NCBI GenBank assembly: GCA_020024755.1
Contig: JAHHTH010000003.1
Span: 124,001-188,000, forward strand
Source of the DNA: Mycoplasmataceae bacterium
Lineage (GTDB): Bacteria; Bacillota_I; Bacilli_A; Mycoplasmatales; Mycoplasmoidaceae
DNA: 64,000 nucleotides
Direction of reading: 5' to 3'
A program made the translations under genes and the position numbers. The number at the start of each line of letters is the position of its first letter. The stretch's first letter is position 1. Under the pieces are notes generated by a model. That model worked only from the letters and a program-made list of their open reading frames with translations, was not told the origin of the DNA and did no database searches. Positions 54,585 through 64,000 of the stretch are shown piece by piece.

Positions 54585-55638
54585 AAAAAAGTGTAAAGGC
54601 TGTGGATCAGTACTAAATGATGAAAAAGGAACCAATGGATATGTTCCTAAATTTGACGAACAAAAAACTATTTACTGTTATAGATGTTTTAGAATGAAAC
54701 ACTATTCAGAAAATGTTGTTGACAATGATACAAGAAACAATATCCAAAAAACAATTAATGAATTAGATTTTTATAAAAAGAAAGTATTTTTAATTGTTGA
54801 TGCTCTAAACACCCCTTCATCTATTATTGAATTAAATGATACAGCTAAAGATGTAACTGTAGTAGTTAATAAAATGGATCTATTCTCACGTGACTCTAAT
54901 TTCAACAAGATGTATGAAAACATCTCAAAAAATTTAGAACACTATAATGTAAAATATGATGAAATTATCTTTGCATCTAGTAAATCAAAAACTAGTATGA
55001 AATTGATTGATGATGAAATTAAAAATTTATTCAAAGCAAACAAAAAAGCAATCTTTGTTGGTAAATCTAATGTAGGTAAATCTTCAATCATAAATGGAAT
55101 ACTTAAATTACACGATAAAAAAGATATCTTAATTACTAATAATGCAATCAACACAACCATTAACATCAACCAAATCAAAATAGATAGAAACTATTTGATT
55201 GACACACCAGGATTTATTTCAGATGATAACTTATTAAATTATATTAAATACAAAGACACCAAAAGAATAGTAACAGATAAAACTATTAAGCCTAAAGTTT
55301 ATCAAGTAAAATACAAAAAGAATTTAATTATTGAAAACGTTATTTCAATTAAGGTTAACCCATCAAATGAAAATGGATCTGTAGTATTCTATTCAAACTA
55401 CAATTGAGACATAATTTCTACTAAGTCTTCATCAGAACAAAAACTAAACCAAAATTCAAAAATTAATCTAACTACAGATAAAAAAGATCTTGAAGTAAGA
55501 ACTTTTGAATTTAGCAATGATAAACAAACGCTATGTATTTCTGGATTAGGAATGTTAGTATTAAAAAATATCAAGTCAATAGCTATCTTAACTGATAAGC
55601 ACGTGCAACTTGATATCTTACCTTACAATATAATTTAA
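54571..55638 (+). CDS. yqeH: Circularly permuted GTPase YqeH
   Basis: 355 residues. N-terminal zinc finger (CKGCG...CYRCF), then the permuted GTPase order: NKMD (G4) first, later the P-loop GKSNVGKSS and DTPG. Involved in 30S assembly. TGA-Trp in the C-terminal part. It forms a parE-parC-yqeG-yqeH chain of overlapping genes and converges on hemW with 4 nt between stops. Confidence 0.94.
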
Positions 55639-55642
55639 TTAA

Positions 55643-56767
55643 TTATCATTCATCATCTTCATCATAGATTTTATCTTTGATGTTTTCTAATTGTTTTTCC
55701 TTTGTTTCATCAATGATGTTTACCAATGTTTCGTGAAGGATGTTAAGGTTTTTACATCTTAAGTGTTTATCTCTAATAAAACAATAAACAATATCATCTC
55801 TATATGTTTCAAAAGCTTCTAAGTTTCTTTTGATATTTAGGTTAATTCCTTCAACTAAACGAAGCCCCATCATGATAATTTGTAAATAATAATCTGCTAA
55901 TGATAATCTAGTACCTTGTTTTTCTCATTCCATGATACTACCTTCATATTTATAAAGAACTTGATTTTCAAAACCACTAGCACCATAACCAATTGCTTTT
56001 CAATCTTCAGTTTCTCAATAACATTTATTATGCATTGATTCATATTCTTTAGAAACACATCAATTACTAACTTCATATCTGTGGTATCCATTTAATTCTA
56101 GGATTTCATTGATATATTCTAAATTGTCTGCTTCTATTTCTTCATCAACAATGAATCCTTCTTTAGCTAACTTACTTCCTGGTTTAACTTCAAGTGCATA
56201 ATATGATACGTGCTTAATATCATTATCAATTAAGAAAGCAATCGAATCAGCGATATCTTCTTCTGTAAGATTAGCAAGTGCATAAATAAAATCACAACTT
56301 ACATTTTCAATCCCTACACTGTGGATCAACTCAATTGCATGTTGAGCATCTTCAATAGTGTGGTGTCTTTCTAATTGTTCTAGAATAACATTATTTGTAG
56401 TTTGTACTCCAATTGATACTCTGTTTACTTTTGCATTACTAAAAATTTGTACTTGAGATTCTGTTACAAATTCAGGATTACATTCAACTGTAAATTCATA
56501 CTTATTTTGATAGTTAATGTAACTTGAAACTTCATATAATAATTTTTCAAGAACTTCATCAGGTAACATATTAGGTGTACCACCACCAATGTAGATAGTT
56601 TCAAATTGTCCTTTAGAACACTCTGTTTGTAAACTATGAATTACTTTATCTACATATTTAGATATCTTTTCATCACGTCCACAAATTTTAATTCTAGGAA
56701 AGTCACAATATGAACAAATGTCAGCACAAAATGGAATGTGTATATATAGGTGTTTTGTATTACTCAT
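55643..56767 (-). CDS. hemW: HemW-like radical SAM protein
   Basis: 374 residues. Radical-SAM motif HIPFCADICSYCDFP (C-x3-C-x2-C) at about residues 10-24, YIGGGTPNML, NRVSIGVQTT and HVSYYALEVKPGSKL follow the HemN/HemW family. HemW is a heme chaperone rather than a true coproporphyrinogen oxidase. Heme genes are not otherwise seen here, so its role is open. Several TGA-Trp codons lie in the C-terminal half. It follows serS, with 3 nt between. Confidence 0.88.
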
Positions 56768-56770
56768 ATT

Positions 56771-58054
56771 CTATTTCTTTTCAATTTTTTCTTGACCATT
56801 CATATATGGTCTTAAAGCTTTTGGAATTGTGATAGATCCATCAGCATTTTGATTGTTTTCTACAACTGCTACTCATAATCTATCTATAGCTAATGATGAA
56901 CCATTTAGTGTGTGTACTAATTTGTTTTGTCCATCTGCGTCTTTGAATCTGATCTTAGCTCTTCTCGCTTGGAAATCAGTACAGTTAGAACAAGATGAAA
57001 TTTCTTTATATGCGTTGTATGATGGTAATCAAACTTCTAAGTCATATGTCTTAGCAGAACTAAATCCAGTATCACCAGTACATAATACAATTCTTCTATA
57101 TGGTAAATTTAATTCTTCCATCACAGTTTCAGCTGTTCTAGTAATTTCTTCTAACATATCTCAAGATTTGTCTGGATGTGTATATGCCATTAATTCTGAT
57201 TTGTGGAATTGGTGTAGTCTAATACATCCTCTAGTATCTCTACCAGCACTACCAGCTTCTGATCTAAAACAAGGTGTATTTGCAGTGAATTTACATGGAA
57301 GTAAATTTGTTGGAATAATTTCATTTCTATAAATATTTGTAAGTTGTACTTCAGCAGTAGGTGATAAATAATAGTTAGAGTTTTCTAATTTGAATAAGTC
57401 TTCAGCAAACTTAGGAAGTTGTCCTGAACCAAATAATGAATCAGCACTAACAATAGATTGAGGTAATACTTCAATAAAACCAGCTTTAGTGTTGTGATCT
57501 AGAGTAAATTGTTGAAGAGCTCTATAAAGTCTAGCACCTTCTTTTCAATATGTCATAAATCTTGCACCAGTAATTTTAGTTGCAGTTTCTGGAATAATTA
57601 AATCCAATTCAACACCTAAATCTCAGTGAGCCTTAGGTTCAAATTTAAATTTAGTTGGTTCAGAGAATTTTTTAATTTCAACATTTGAATTTTCATCTTC
57701 ACCAAATGGTACTGAATCATCAGTAATATTTGGTAAAACTTCAACCATCCCTTTTAACTTAATTTCAAGCTCATTTACTTTAGTTGTTAATTTTTCAATA
57801 GCACCTTTTAATTCGCTTACTTGTTTTTTTACTCCTTCAATTTCAGCTGCAGGTTTCTTTTGAGCAATTAGTTCAGAAATTTGAGATGATAATTTGTTTC
57901 TTTCTGATAGTAATGTTTGTTGTTCATTTTGAGTCTTTTTAAGTTCATCACTAGCTTCAACAATTGGTTTTAAAACATTAGTATCAATGTGTTTACCTTT
58001 TAATTTTTTTTCAACTTCTTTTAAGTTATTTCTAATCAAATTTATATCTAACAT
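56771..58054 (-). CDS. serS: Seryl-tRNA synthetase
   Basis: 427 residues, normal length. N-terminal coiled-coil tRNA arm (about 28-105), then class II catalytic motifs (FKTNLLPCKFTANTPCFRSEAGSAGRDTRG region, motif 2). ATG 58054 gives the standard MLDINLIRNN start; an in-frame ATG at 58081 is upstream of the -10 and unlikely. On the minus strand TATAAT lies 9 nt before the start, so the message is probably leaderless. Confidence 0.96.
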
Positions 58055-58124
58055 AATACAAAAATTATATACCAATTTCAACCATAGTGTACAAAGTATT
58101 AAATTATTATATAATTTAGTTATT
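58055..58124. promoter_or_regulatory. Divergent promoter region, serS and hydrolase
   Basis: 70 nt hold both promoters. TATAAT at 58110-58115 (plus) lies 9 nt before ATG 58125; on the minus strand a TATAAT lies 9 nt before ATG 58054. Neither start has a Shine-Dalgarno. Confidence 0.65.
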
Positions 58125-58826
58125 ATGAAAAAAGGTTTTGTATTTATTCATGGATGATCATCATATAAAAATAAATTAGATTGTGCTAAAGGTCTAGTTT
58201 CTCAATGTGGATACGATTTTATTTCATTTGATTTACCACTACATGGTGAGTTTAAATTTCAACAATACGACAAGGAATATACTTTTGATATGTTAGCTGA
58301 TTATGCTATTGATAAAATTAATGCATTAACTGATTATGATGAATTAATTATTACTGGTCATAGTATGGGTGGAGGAATTATTCTTCTTAATAATGATAGA
58401 TTTAAAGTTAATGTTAAGAAAATCGTATTAATTGATCCATTAAATCAAAATGTAGGAATTGATGATCGAGAAACACTAGCAAATTATATTGCAGACAAAC
58501 CAAAAGATGAACCAAAGGTTTCTATCTTAAATAATTTTTTAAATAGAAGTGTAGCTAATTCAATTAATCTAGCAAAGCTTTTAAAAACATTTGCAACTCC
58601 TGAATTCAAACGTAGATTTGCAAATGTTAAATTAGATGAAAAATATAAGTGATATTTAATCTATGGTGAAAACGATATTTACATAAATGGATCTGATACA
58701 GCTTTATGATTAAAAACAATTAATCAATCTATAAAAACATATGCAATTAAAAAGGCTTCTCATAATCCTTTTACAGATAATACAGAAGAGTCACTAGAAG
58801 CATTAGAAAAGATAATTAAAGACTAA
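58125..58826 (+). CDS. Alpha/beta hydrolase
   Basis: 233 residues. FIHGW (oxyanion region) near the start, nucleophile motif GHSMGG near residue 80 and a probable catalytic His in SHNPF near 212. Likely a soluble esterase or lipase-like enzyme; substrate unknown. TGA-Trp codons at 11 and elsewhere. The TAA overlaps the stop of the convergent CDF gene by 4 nt. Confidence 0.88.
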
Positions 58827-59737
58827 ATAAAGAAGTATATTTCAGTATCTTTTGAATAATGATCATAAATGTGATTTTTAATCTTTGTTTTAGTCTTTTC
58901 TATATCATTATTTGTTTTCTTACTATTAAGAGTTATCATGAATAATTTTTGTTGGTTATGTCTAATAATATAAATGTCTTCAATACAGTTTATTTTTAAG
59001 TGTTCTCTAAGTTCTTTTTCTTCTTCTTTAAAGATTCTTTTTCCTGAAATATTTAATAGTTCTTTAATAAAGGAAATAATAACACTTGGAGTCATTAGAA
59101 TTACTAATATTAAAGTGACAGATTTATCAACATTTTCTCTAATGATTTGGTTGTTAGAAGTAAAGGCAGAAACTATTAATGAAATACCAATTGCTAGTGA
59201 GATAGAAAGATCTAATAATGAAGCTTTAATTTCAGCTCCTAAAATGCTAGATGTTTTGTGTACTTTGTAATAGCTAAAAGCATATACTACAATGATAATT
59301 ACACTCATTAAAGAAGCAGTAATTGTATAAGCAATAAATAACATATTATTGGTTGATAAATCATCAATAAAACCATGGGTATTTATATTGTAAAGTTGTA
59401 TGGATGCACTAACAATAAAATAACCACAAATGATGATTGTTAATAAGTTCTTGAATAAACTAAAAATATTATCAAAAACACCCTTACCTAATGGGTAGTT
59501 AAAAGACTTTTTTTGAACAATATAAGTTAGAATTAATGCAACAACACTTGTTAGGGTCATAAAGCAACTAAAAATACCATCAAATAATATAGAAGTTGAT
59601 TTAGTTAAAAAGAAGAATGTGATTTCAATAGCACTCAAAATAATATTAAGAACACATGTAGCAATTAATGTATTTCTTTCTATTAGTTTTGTATTTTGAT
59701 TTAGATTAATCTCACTATGTTTATAATCGTTACCCAT
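58823..59737 (-). CDS. Cation diffusion facilitator-like transporter
   Basis: 304 residues, about six membrane helices and a cytoplasmic C-terminal domain (ferredoxin-like, residues 230-304). The CDF loop FNYPLGKG is present. Of the usual four zinc ligands in helices 2 and 5 only two Asp are visible: the helix 2 motif reads FDGIFS and the helix 5 motif ASLLD, where His is expected to be four residues before Asp. So the metal or its coordination may differ. AGGTGAT precedes the ATG. Confidence 0.8.
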   Translation of the reverse strand: MGNDYKHSEINLNQNTKLIERNTLIATCVLNIILSAIEITFFFLTKSTSILFDGIFSCFMTLTSVVALILTYIVQKKSFNYPLGKGVFDNIFSLFKNLLTIIICGYFIVSASIQLYNINTHGFIDDLSTNNMLFIAYTITASLMSVIIIVVYAFSYYKVHKTSSILGAEIKASLLDLSISLAIGISLIVSAFTSNNQIIRENVDKSVTLILVILMTPSVIISFIKELLNISGKRIFKEEEKELREHLKINCIEDIYIIRHNQQKLFMITLNSKKTNNDIEKTKTKIKNHIYDHYSKDTEIYFFI

Positions 59738-59748
59738 AAATCACCTAA

Positions 59749-61239
59749 TTAAAGTAATGAACCTTCAATATTGTATTGTTCAATATCTTCATATATTACT
59801 TCATTGTGGTGAGTTAATCTTTTTGCTCAAGGATAATACTTATATACAAATAAAGAAATAATCATCTTCAAGATTTGATTTGCTTCTAAACAGAATATGA
59901 ATAATAATGGATCCATATTTTGACATGCACCACTATAAGTAATTGAAGCCATAATTATTGATCATACAACCATAACACCACCATCAATTAGTAATACCAT
60001 TTTAGTACCACCGGATCTAATTGAGTAGTATGAAACAGAGAAGATACCTTGTGATCAAATAATTGGTAGCATTACTCATTCAAGATGCATTGCTAATAAA
60101 TTCATTTGGTCAGTTGCATCAGGCGATAGAATAGGGTTAACAAATAATGACGCTGAGAAAATTAATAAAACCATTACGGTACTAAATGACATACCTCAAT
60201 ACATCATTCTATTTGCATTTATCTTAGCTTGTTTAATATCACCTTTTCCTAATTCAGAACCAACAAGTACTGCAGAGGCTGAACCCATACCTGGTCAGAT
60301 AACATTAGTAATTTCAATAATTACAACCAAGTTTGTTGTGGCACTATGGATATTTGTATTGAAACTTAATAAACACATCATTAGAATCATTGCACATAAT
60401 CCAAATAAAGTTTCATTAACAAAAACAGACATTCCATTCTTAACAATCTTAGTCATATCTTGTCTACTCATTTTTCATGCATTGAAGAATCAACATCATT
60501 TATCCTTTTTAATAATGATGTAAATGATTACAAATAATGATTGAACTATTCTTGCTAACCCTGTAGACATAGCAACTAATGCTACTGCGTCTTGCACATT
60601 AGAAGCAGTAATAATAAAAACTGGATCAAGGACTATATTAGTTCCCATTCCCACACATGCAGCAATAAAACTAATACCAGCACGTTTGGTTTCTTGTAAT
60701 GATAAGGATAATGCAGTTGCAATTACATAGGGAATAAATGTTCATGCAGTTACTCATAGATATATCTTAGCTAGTTCAAAATCTAATCCTTCATAAACAC
60801 TAGATGAAATAGAAATAAGTTTTCCAGGTATAGATGCTAGTACAGCAATATAAGGAAGCATAATTAGTAATATAGTTCAAATTCTAAATGCAGCAGTTTC
60901 ACTTGTTCTCTTATTATCATGATTACCAAAGTACTGGCTCATCATTATTGTGATTCCACTTAATCATCCTACTGTAATAAAAATACCAAAGTTAATTACT
61001 GGGTTTGCTAAACCTAATGCATTCTTAGCTGAGTTAGCTTCATACTTATTTGGAACTAAAATTGCAAGAGCAAAATTATCTACATAAAGCACAATAATAC
61101 TAATTAATGCTTGTAGAACTGCTGGTATAAATATCTTCATTAAAGTTTTTACATATTTCTTGTCACCAAAATGTTTAGAAAGTCATGTTTCTTTTTTATA
61201 GTAATCAAGAGACGTAGGTATTTTAAAATCATTTTTCAT
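59749..61239 (-). CDS. MATE family multidrug exporter
   Basis: 496 residues with about 12 membrane helices; many TGA-Trp codons hide it under the standard code. DNFALAILVPN in helix 1, ITVGWLSGITIMMSQYFGNHDNKR in the first repeat and VLVGSELGKGDIKQAKINANR in the second are typical MATE features. It exports cationic compounds in exchange for Na+ or H+. The gap to the CDF gene is 11 nt, so they are one operon. Confidence 0.9.
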
Positions 61240-61345
61240 ACAATGTTATATTATAATATAAATTTATTTACCTCACTATTTTTTGAAAAAATTAGAATGA
61301 TATTCTCATTTTATTCAAGTACAATATTTGTATAAAGGAGTGAAA

Positions 61346-61813
61346 ATGGGATTTAAATCAATTTTCAAAGGAATCTGAAAAATCATTTGAGCAGTAGCTT
61401 TTTCAATCCTAGCAATCCTAGGTGTTTGCATGGTGCTAAGTTCATATGGCGCAGGAATTCCAACTGATGCTTTTGGCCAAAAAGAAAACTTAGTACCATT
61501 AAGATCTTGAGGATTTATATTTACTGCAATTGGTTTTATTTTTGGTATTTGTGGACTTTTTAAAATATTTAAAGGTATTATCAAGTTTGCTTTCTCAGCT
61601 GTAGGTGTATTGGTATTTGTTTATGGTGTATGTGCATGTATTCAATTCTATGCTCACATAAACCTAAGTGATTGATTCGCGTTACCTACTGACAATGCTG
61701 GATGAGCATCTATCATTATGATCGTATTAGGATTATTATTAGGTGTAATACCATTCTATAAAACTGTTAAAAAGTTTTTAGGTAAAGAAGAAAAACCACA
61801 AGCAAATAATTAA
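61346..61813 (+). CDS. Four-helix membrane protein, 155 aa
   Basis: 155 residues, four hydrophobic segments (about 10-32, 56-76, 80-100 and 117-138) and a charged C-terminus. TGA-Trp at codons 11, 15 and later. AAAGGAGTGAAA precedes ATG 61346. No recognised family. Single gene closed by a strong terminator. A TATAAT-rich stretch around 61245-61256 may be its promoter or that of the MATE gene. Confidence 0.8.
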
Positions 61814-61839
61814 TAAATACAAGGCAAAAACAACTAATC

Positions 61840-61876
61840 ACTATCCAGCAGCAATGTTGGATAGTTTTATTTTTTT
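61840..61876 (+). terminator. Terminator after the four-helix protein gene
   Basis: ACTATCCAGCA pairs with TGTTGGATAGT (one G-T) around GCAA, followed by TTTATTTTTTT. Confidence 0.9.
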
Positions 61877-61947
61877 CAATCTAATTAATATATTTATATA
61901 TTAGATACTCATATCTTTTATTAGCTCTTTTTTTATCATATTTTGAG

Positions 61948-61956
61948 TGCTATAAT
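61948..61956 (+). promoter_or_regulatory. Extended -10 promoter
   Basis: TGCTATAAT at 61948-61956 is an extended -10 box, 53 nt before ATG 62010. Confidence 0.6.
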
Positions 61957-62009
61957 TAGTATAGAGTAATCATAAGGTTACTATTAAACAGAAATCACGA
62001 GAAACAATT

Positions 62010-62753
62010 ATGAAAAGCAAAAAGAAATGATTAAAGGCACTACCTTTAGCTTGTTTAGCAGTATGTGCTGGACTTGGTACAACAATGGGTGTAGTAGCTT
62101 CGCAACACGCAAATACAACTACTACAAATACTACATTAGTAAAGCAAGCATATAATCCAGACCAATATGTAAGTATTGATGGATGATTTACTGGTGCAGC
62201 TTCTAACTTATCAACAATAAATGGACAAGAAATAGTAACAGCTATCAAGAGTTTTAATCAAGATCATGGTAATATAACTAATCAAAACGATGCTTATAAT
62301 TTTGTTTACTATAAAGGTGAAACTGCAATAGTAGCATTAATGAAACAAATCAAAGAAAATATTAAATATTTAAAACAAGATGACTATACAACTGTATATG
62401 ATCTTCCAGATGAAATTATTAGAATTACACCACAAAATAACTTTAACTTATTTAATGTATACATCGATGTTGGAGCTATAGGTGGTAACATTGTTTACTT
62501 TGAAGATTTTAACCCTTCAATTAACTCAAGTCAATTGAACCTACAAAAACCAATGGGAAGACAAGTTGTTCCACATATTCAATTTAATGCAATTTCATAT
62601 ATGAATGTAGATATGCCTATTTTAGAAAGTGCACAAAGTGCTCCAACGTTAAGTGTAATCTATATTATCTTAGGAATTACTGGTGGTATATTATTACTAT
62701 CAATTATCATCTACCTAATCAAAAAACATAATTCGCAAAAGTATATGTACTAA
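62010..62753 (+). CDS. Surface protein with two terminal membrane anchors, 247 aa
   Basis: 247 residues. Signal-anchor at about 8-30, then a Thr/Asn-rich linker, an extracellular domain of about 170 residues, and a C-terminal helix (about 213-237) with a basic end. No clear lipobox. Topology matches the 186-aa protein at 40915 and the C1 peptidase. Trp is TGA. Family unknown. The next gene is a peptidase of similar surface type. Confidence 0.8.
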
Positions 62754-62826
62754 TTAGTCTTGATACTTAATATACAAATTTATTGGTCATAATTTAAATG
62801 ATTTTTAAACTATGAAATTTGTATAT

Positions 62827-62832
62827 TATAAT
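62827..62832 (+). promoter_or_regulatory. -10 box of the DUF31-like gene
   Basis: TATAAT 8 nt before ATG 62841, with no Shine-Dalgarno: probable leaderless message. Confidence 0.65.
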
Positions 62833-62840
62833 ACATATAT

Positions 62841-64000
62841 ATGAAAAGTGATAAAGGTCTAAGAGTTGTTAATTGGGTATTAATAGGATTACTATCTGTT
62901 GGTGCAGCAGTTGGTATCGGTTTTGGTATTGCAAGTGTTTTACCGAAGAAATCATCTAACAAGGACCAACCTTTCCAATATACATCAACTTTTAGAAATT
63001 TAAAAGAAGCTTATGATGCTGATATGCAGATGCCACAAGCTAATTGAACTCGAGAACAATATGCTGATAAGGCAGCATTTGAATTTTATAAAAGTAGCAG
63101 TAGATCAATCGAAATTGGTTATAGAAAAGCAGAAAAGGCTACATTAGGAACAATGTGAGCATACCCTGAAAGACTAAGCCCAGGTTTAATAGATGAAAAT
63201 AGATATTATTTTGTAACTAATATTCACGTTATTAACAAGTATTTAACAATAGTAAATAATCAAATTACACTAAGAAATAATGGTGGTAATTTAGGTGAAT
63301 TAATTTTTAGAACTAGTACTTGAAATGATACAACAAATCAACCTAATCCAAATTTAAATGCTAAGGGTGCTTTTATTCCTTTAGAAGATGTAAGACTGGA
63401 ATCTATTGGTTATAGAAATAATGACAAGGATTATATTGAAGGATTAATGCCACTTCCAACTGGAGAAATTTCATCAGAAGGAACTATTAATGACTATTCT
63501 GATTTTGTTGTACTAAGTAGTACTAATAATCCATTTGGTTCTCAATTCATAAAGAATTCAGATCCTTCAAATGGTTTACCTGATTATGCACAAGGATTAC
63601 AAATAGCTGAACCAGAAGAATTGGATTTAATATTCCATCCAGAATATGACAACAAAAATGGTGATAAAGCATCTGATTACATATATATATCAGGATATCC
63701 AGGTACAGATAAAAGTGATCCGTATAGAACATTTGACTATAAAAATATAAAGATTGATGTTAAATCTTTATCTCCTGCTACATTGTCTGTCACTACTCCA
63801 GAGTGAAATAGAGGTGGATCAATTCCATATACAACTGCTAGAAACATATTCTTCCCTGGATCACCAGGACCAGAAGAAAATCCTAAACTTGATTCATTCT
63901 ATTATGCCGGACAAACTTGTGGTTCATATAATTATGTATCATATGCAAATCAATTCTTAATACCAGGATTAAATGTAGGTGGTGGTTCATCTGGTTCAGT
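62841..64000 (+). CDS. Trypsin-like serine peptidase, DUF31/MIP-like (3' end outside window)
   Basis: 386 codons visible; the gene runs past the window. N-terminal helix (about 11-35) anchors or exports it. RYYFVTNIHVI places the catalytic His at 129 and VGGGSSGSV, at the very edge, places the catalytic Ser near 384 (G-x-S-G-S). This arrangement fits the mycoplasma DUF31 family, which includes immunoglobulin-cleaving proteases. The Asp of the triad is not pinned down; DFVVLS near 225 is a candidate. TGA-Trp throughout. Confidence 0.82.

Noticed and set aside
1..64000. CRISPR arrays, insertion sequences and transposase or integrase genes
   Set aside because: None found; the only mobile-looking element is the restriction cassette with its 22-bp repeats.

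Overview
The window comes from a mollicute, a wall-less bacterium of the Mycoplasma/Ureaplasma type. DNA is strongly AT-rich. TGA is read as tryptophan in almost every gene: fusA, pheT, parC, serS and many others are intact only if in-frame TGA is Trp, while TGG is rare. Genes are densely packed and many overlap by a few bases. Pyruvate formate-lyase, an anaerobic ribonucleotide reductase with its activase, a papain-type surface peptidase and an IspG gene suggest a host-associated, oxygen-poor niche such as gut or urogenital tract, possibly with protists. A relative of the Malacoplasma/Ureaplasma branch is plausible, but the species cannot be named from this sequence.

Layout. 1-1140: end of a coiled-coil protein. 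1276-5007: rpsL-rpsG-fusA and two small genes. 5082-8851: a heterodimeric ABC exporter. 9002-10180: tuf. 10337-15981: obg-nadE-membrane protein-pheS-pheT. 15982-18265: a type II restriction-modification cassette inserted between pheT and its terminator and bounded by a perfect 22-bp direct repeat. 18415-19690: rpsB and an HU gene. 19824-20687: a lipoprotein. 20721-23984: pyruvate formate-lyase flanked by two paralogous small Cys-rich proteins; the lyase lacks its glycyl-radical domain. 24187-28799: potABCD polyamine importer. 28805-30142 (minus): two unknown genes. 30287-33227: nrdD-nrdG behind a structured leader that ends in a terminator (riboswitch or attenuator). 33322-37647: two AAA ATPase/DUF4143 genes bracketing two acyltransferase-like genes. 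37924-38081: tRNA-Ile and tRNA-Ala.

38532-40850: membrane-anchored papain-like peptidase. 40915-42352 (minus): three membrane proteins, two of them tandem paralogues. 42507-43622: metK. 43638-49395 (minus): ispG, truA, ecfT-ecfA2-ecfA1 and a charged coiled-coil protein. 49578-55638: parE-parC-yqeG-yqeH. 55643-58054 (minus): serS-hemW. 58125-58826: an alpha/beta hydrolase. 58823-61239 (minus): a CDF-like transporter and a MATE exporter. 61346-64000: a four-helix membrane protein, a two-anchor surface protein, and the start of a DUF31-like serine peptidase that runs off the window.

How it fits together. The core is translation and topology (S12, S7, EF-G, EF-Tu, S2, PheRS, SerRS, ParE/ParC, Obg, YqeH, TruA) plus uptake of polyamines and vitamins (Pot, Ecf). 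Around it sit an anaerobic module (PFL, NrdDG, possibly HemW), a surface-proteolysis module (C1 peptidase, DUF31 peptidase, anchored proteins) and a defence cassette. A recurring pattern is a TATAAT box 6-11 nt before the ATG with no Shine-Dalgarno, pointing to many leaderless mRNAs. The most unusual observations are the PFL without glycyl-radical domain and its paralogous small-protein neighbours, the nrdDG leader of unrecognised class, and the restriction cassette with its target duplication.
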